Notes under the pieces: model-generated
Told to the model about the DNA's origin: nothing
The model's database searches: none
The model's input: only the letters and a program-made list of their open reading frames with translations
Part shown: positions 5,810 through 8,482 of the stretch, one piece after another
Layout: each line of letters opens with the position of its first letter
Numbering within the stretch: the first letter of the stretch is position 1
Source: Gammaproteobacteria bacterium
Lineage (GTDB): Bacteria; Pseudomonadota; Gammaproteobacteria; SZUA-229
Assembly: GCA_016191795.1 (NCBI GenBank)
Contig: JACPVK010000298.1
Span: 1 to 8,482, forward strand
DNA: 8,482 nt
Reading direction: 5' to 3'
Position numbers and translations under genes: made by a program

Positions 5810-7444
5810 ATGCTGCGCCTCACTGAAATCCGTTTACCGATTAACCATACCGAAGCCGCCTTGCCGGATGCGATTCTTGCCAGGTTAAAAATTTCTGCGG
5901 ATCAATTAATTCATTTTACTATATTTCGTCGTGCGCATGATGCGCGTAAGCCGGCCATGATCATGCTGGTGTACACCCTGGATGTTGAGCTGAAAGATGA
6001 GGCGGCCGTATTAGCGCGATCTAAGAATGACAAACACGTTTCGCTTACGCCCGAAACGCATTATAAATTTGTTACCCATGCACCGAAAAATCTGTCCGAG
6101 CGTCCGGTCATTATTGGAATGGGCCCGGCGGGATTGTTTGCCGGTTTGATTCTGGCGCAAATGGGTTTTCGGCCGATTATTCTTGAGCGTGGCAAGGCGG
6201 TACGAGAACGTACCAAAGATACGTTTGGTTTGTGGCGCCAGAGTGTGCTGAATCCGGAATCGAATGTGCAATTTGGTGAAGGCGGCGCAGGAACATTTTC
6301 CGATGGCAAGTTATATAGCCAGATCAGTGATCCGCATCATTATGGCCGCAAGGTGCTGGAAGAATTTGTACTGGCGGGTGCTCCGGAAGAAATTCTGTAT
6401 GTGAGTAAACCCCATATCGGCACGTTTCGTCTGGTGAGCATGGTGGAAAAAATGCGTGCCACGATTGAATCACTGGGCGGCGAAATTCATTTTCAATCGC
6501 GTGTCGATGATATCGAAATGATTAACGATAACGGCAACCAGAAAGTGGCGGGTGTCAAACTCAGCAATGGTGATTTTATTGCCACGCAATATCTGGTGCT
6601 GGCCGTGGGTCACAGTGCGCGTGATACGTTTTATATGCTGCATGATCGCGGTGTGTTTATGGAAGCCAAACCGTTTTCCATTGGTTTTCGTATCGAGCAT
6701 CCGCAATCGCTGATTGATCGTTGTCGATTTGGTGTGCATGCCGGCAACGAGTTACTGGGTGCGGCGGATTACAAGCTGGTGCATCACTGTAAAAACGGGC
6801 GATCGGTTTACAGTTTTTGTATGTGTCCCGGTGGTACCGTGGTGGCGGCAACGTCCGAACCCAATGCGGTTGTCACCAACGGCATGAGCCAGTATTCACG
6901 TAATGAGCGCAATGCAAACGCCGGACTTGTTGTGGGTATCACGCCGGATCCGGATTATCCTGGAGGCCCGCTGGCGGGTATTGCATTACAGCGCGAGCTG
7001 GAAGCGCGTGCCTTTGAACTGGGTGGCGGCGATTATTTTGCGCCGGGACAATTGGTGGGTGATTTTCTGGCCAATAAACCTTCAACCGAATTTGGTGCCG
7101 TGCAACCTTCCTACACACCGGGTGTGCGTCCCGGTGATTTGAGTCACGCCCTGCCGGAATATGCCATCACCGCGATACGCGAAGCGATTCCGGCATTCGA
7201 TAAAAAAATCCGCGGTTTTGCCATGCACGATGCGGTGTTAACCGGTGTCGAAACCCGCACTTCGTCACCGCTGCGCATAAAACGTAACGATGACACATTA
7301 CAAAGTATAAACACCCGGGGCCTGTATCCCTGTGGTGAAGGCGCGGGTTACGCTGGCGGTATTTTATCGGCGGCGGTGGATGGTATTCGGGTAGCCGAAG
7401 CGCTGGCGCTGTCCATGCCTGGCGCGAAACAATCAGCCGTTTAG
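5810..7444 (+). CDS. Uncharacterised FAD-dependent oxidoreductase (COG2509-like dehydrogenase family)
   Basis: The protein has 544 residues, no signal peptide and no membrane segments, so it is probably cytosolic. Residues 1-90 form an N-terminal alpha/beta domain typical of this family. A Rossmann dinucleotide-binding motif follows: VIIGMGPAGLFAGL (100-113), closing with the acidic Glu126 in ILERG that usually contacts the FAD ribose. Further family-type stretches are FGEGGAGTFSDGKL (155-168), PHIGTFRL (201-208), VLAVGHSARDTF (263-274), YSFCMCPGG (334-342), and the C-terminal GLYPCGEGAGYAGGI (504-518), which resembles the second FAD-contacting motif of glutathione-reductase-like folds. The substrate and electron partner are not known to me for this family, so no gene symbol is given. 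The start ATG at 5810 gives the usual family N-terminus (MLRLTEIRLP), though no strong Shine-Dalgarno site precedes it. The gene stands alone between two noncoding gaps, so neighbours give no clue to its role. Confidence 0.88.
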   Translation: MLRLTEIRLPINHTEAALPDAILARLKISADQLIHFTIFRRAHDARKPAMIMLVYTLDVELKDEAAVLARSKNDKHVSLTPETHYKFVTHAPKNLSERPVIIGMGPAGLFAGLILAQMGFRPIILERGKAVRERTKDTFGLWRQSVLNPESNVQFGEGGAGTFSDGKLYSQISDPHHYGRKVLEEFVLAGAPEEILYVSKPHIGTFRLVSMVEKMRATIESLGGEIHFQSRVDDIEMINDNGNQKVAGVKLSNGDFIATQYLVLAVGHSARDTFYMLHDRGVFMEAKPFSIGFRIEHPQSLIDRCRFGVHAGNELLGAADYKLVHHCKNGRSVYSFCMCPGGTVVAATSEPNAVVTNGMSQYSRNERNANAGLVVGITPDPDYPGGPLAGIALQRELEARAFELGGGDYFAPGQLVGDFLANKPSTEFGAVQPSYTPGVRPGDLSHALPEYAITAIREAIPAFDKKIRGFAMHDAVLTGVETRTSSPLRIKRNDDTLQSINTRGLYPCGEGAGYAGGILSAAVDGIRVAEALALSMPGAKQSAV

Positions 7445-7480
7445 GGGTACAACACACCCGCAAATAAATATCTTACAAAT

Positions 7481-7509
7481 TTGACAAGCTCTCTATCCTG
7501 CCCTATTCC
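7481..7509 (+). promoter_or_regulatory. Candidate promoter for the PAS-GAF sensor gene
   Basis: A perfect -35 TTGACA (7481-7486) is preceded by an AT-rich stretch (7461-7480) that could act as an UP element. At 17-base spacing the -10 would be TATTCC (7504-7509), matching three of six positions. The predicted start would be near 7516, about 54 bases before the ATG. The -35 and location are good and the -10 is weak. Confidence 0.35.
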
Positions 7510-7546
7510 AATAAGAGTACCCACCCGATATTTGTACGCCAAACAG

Positions 7547-7558
7547 CTTGTTAACAAG
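7547..7558. promoter_or_regulatory. Perfect 12-base palindrome, candidate operator in front of the sensor gene
   Basis: CTTGTTAACAAG at 7547-7558 is its own reverse complement over all 12 bases. It ends 11 bases before the ATG at 7570 and its right end overlaps the AAGG (7556-7559) that is the only ribosome-binding-like sequence. A dimeric regulator bound here could block transcription or early elongation. No cognate regulator is visible in the window, and a chance palindrome cannot be excluded. Confidence 0.35.
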
Positions 7559-7569
7559 GCCATGATTGT

Positions 7570-8482
7570 ATGTCTCCTCCCGGTCTCAAATGGCTAGTCA
7601 TAAAACACTTCCGTATTTACCTGAGGACCATGACCCCGGTGTGTCTGGTGATACTCGCTGTGGCGGTGATCCAGCATCATTTTGTGTTGCACATCAGTCT
7701 GGATCAGATCAAACCGCATATGCTGGTATTGCCGATGCTGGTGGGCGGCATATTTGGTTTTCTGATGGCATCGATACGTGCACTGGGCATTGAACAACAA
7801 ACATATCTTGGAGAGATGGCGGCGCAGCGTCGCGAGCTGGAAGCCGAAATCGAGCGGCGTCGTCTAGCCATGCTAGGTGAACAGCGCCTGGCGCTGGCAC
7901 TGGACGGCGCCAGTGACGGTATGTGGGACTGGAATATTGCAACGGGTGAGGTTTACTACAGTCCGCGCTGGATTCAGATGCTGGGTTATCAGGCTGAGGA
8001 TGTGCCACCCAATTATCAATTCTGGGCAGAACGTCTGTACCCCGATGACGCTCCGTTGGTGTATGCAGCGTTAGCGGCGCATCTCAATGGCGAAGTCGAA
8101 GCTTTCTCGGCGGAATTCCGGTTTAGAGGTGTGTCGGGAGACTGGGTATGGGTGCTGGGGCGGGGCAAGGTAATGGAGCGTGATGCCAGTGGTAAGGCAC
8201 TCAGAGCGGTAGGTACCCAAACAGATATCACCGACCGACGCCGTATCACCGCCGCCTTCGAAGGTTTGATGGCCGGTACGGCCGGTGCCGTGGGTGAGGC
8301 ATTCTTCCCCGAGCTGGTGCGGCATCTGGCGCAGACGCTGGATATGCGTTGTGCTGTGGTTGGGGCTTTGCATTGCACCACAGGTGAAGCCAGTTTGCGC
8401 ACGCTGGCCATCTGGCCTGCAGACACCGTAGCCGGGCAAAACGAAATGGTGGTCATGACCTCTCCCTGCATAGAGCCGGCGA
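7570..8482 (+). CDS. Membrane-anchored PAS-GAF sensory protein, 3' end beyond the window
   Basis: The frame stays open from 7555 to the window end; the first in-frame ATG is at 7570 and gives 304 visible residues. Two hydrophobic segments (about 21-40 and 50-70) are joined by a very short loop. A charged, probably coiled-coil linker follows (about 72-108; EMAAQRRELEAEIERRR region). Next comes a PAS_3-type domain with PAC tail (about 106-223): WDWNIATGEVYYSPRW, MLGY, ERLYPDD, EFRFRG, WVWVLGRGKV and the terminal GTQTDITDRRR. From about 228 a GAF-like domain begins (FEGLMAG, FFPELVRHLAQTLDMRCAVVG) and is cut by the window edge. This order is typical of cytoplasmic sensor parts of membrane histidine kinases or cyclic-di-GMP enzymes, but no kinase, GGDEF or EAL residues are visible, so the output is unknown. 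An out-of-frame ATG at 7562 would encode only about 11 residues. The ligand cannot be read from the sequence. Confidence 0.88.
   Translation, partial: MSPPGLKWLVIKHFRIYLRTMTPVCLVILAVAVIQHHFVLHISLDQIKPHMLVLPMLVGGIFGFLMASIRALGIEQQTYLGEMAAQRRELEAEIERRRLAMLGEQRLALALDGASDGMWDWNIATGEVYYSPRWIQMLGYQAEDVPPNYQFWAERLYPDDAPLVYAALAAHLNGEVEAFSAEFRFRGVSGDWVWVLGRGKVMERDASGKALRAVGTQTDITDRRRITAAFEGLMAGTAGAVGEAFFPELVRHLAQTLDMRCAVVGALHCTTGEASLRTLAIWPADTVAGQNEMVVMTSPCIEPA

Noticed and set aside
7445..7459. GGGT/ACCC hairpin after the FAD gene as a terminator
   Set aside because: The stem is only four base pairs and no T-run follows.
7566..8074. Plus-strand open frames at 7566-7793 and 7877-8074
   Set aside because: They are out of frame with the PAS-GAF protein, whose frame stays open from 7555 to the window end and shows clear domain motifs.
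8016..8471. Minus-strand open frames of 122-151 codons at the window end
   Set aside because: They are antisense to the PAS-GAF coding sequence; the predicted proteins are low-complexity and rich in Ser, Ala and Arg with no family resemblance.

Overview
The window looks like a chromosomal housekeeping segment of a gammaproteobacterium outside the Enterobacterales. The proteins RlmE, FtsH, FolP and GlmM are close in sequence and order to the E. coli rlmE-ftsH-folP-glmM cluster, but two things differ. A peptidoglycan glycosyltransferase gene (mtgA) sits between ftsH and folP, and what follows glmM is not the secG/tRNA region I would expect. The genus cannot be named from this sequence. All six genes are on the + strand, and the two outermost are cut by the window edges.

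Layout: the 3' end of rlmE (1-278); ftsH from a TTG start (345-2288), closed by a strong intrinsic terminator (2314-2339); mtgA (2387-3355) and folP (3384-4208), closely spaced; glmM (4247-5593), with a possible promoter of its own overlapping the end of folP; a 216-base AT-rich gap holding a long inverted repeat of 34-base arms (5607-5640 and 5748-5781), each arm made of three 10-base units; an uncharacterised FAD-dependent oxidoreductase (5810-7444); a 125-base gap with a candidate promoter and a perfect 12-base palindrome; and the first 304 codons of a membrane-anchored PAS-GAF signalling protein (7570 to the window end). The last gene is open to the end of the window.

How the genes fit together: rlmE and ftsH form a ribosome-maturation and membrane-proteostasis pair that ends at the terminator. 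The mtgA-folP-glmM block mixes cell-wall synthesis (GlmM makes glucosamine-1-phosphate for UDP-GlcNAc, MtgA polymerises lipid II) with folate synthesis. The last two genes have no evident functional tie to the first block. The inverted repeat marks the boundary between the conserved cluster and the lineage-specific part. I see no complete new defence, mobile or biosynthetic system here. The points most worth a second look are the inverted-repeat element, the acidic C-terminal extension of MtgA, and the palindrome in front of the sensor gene.
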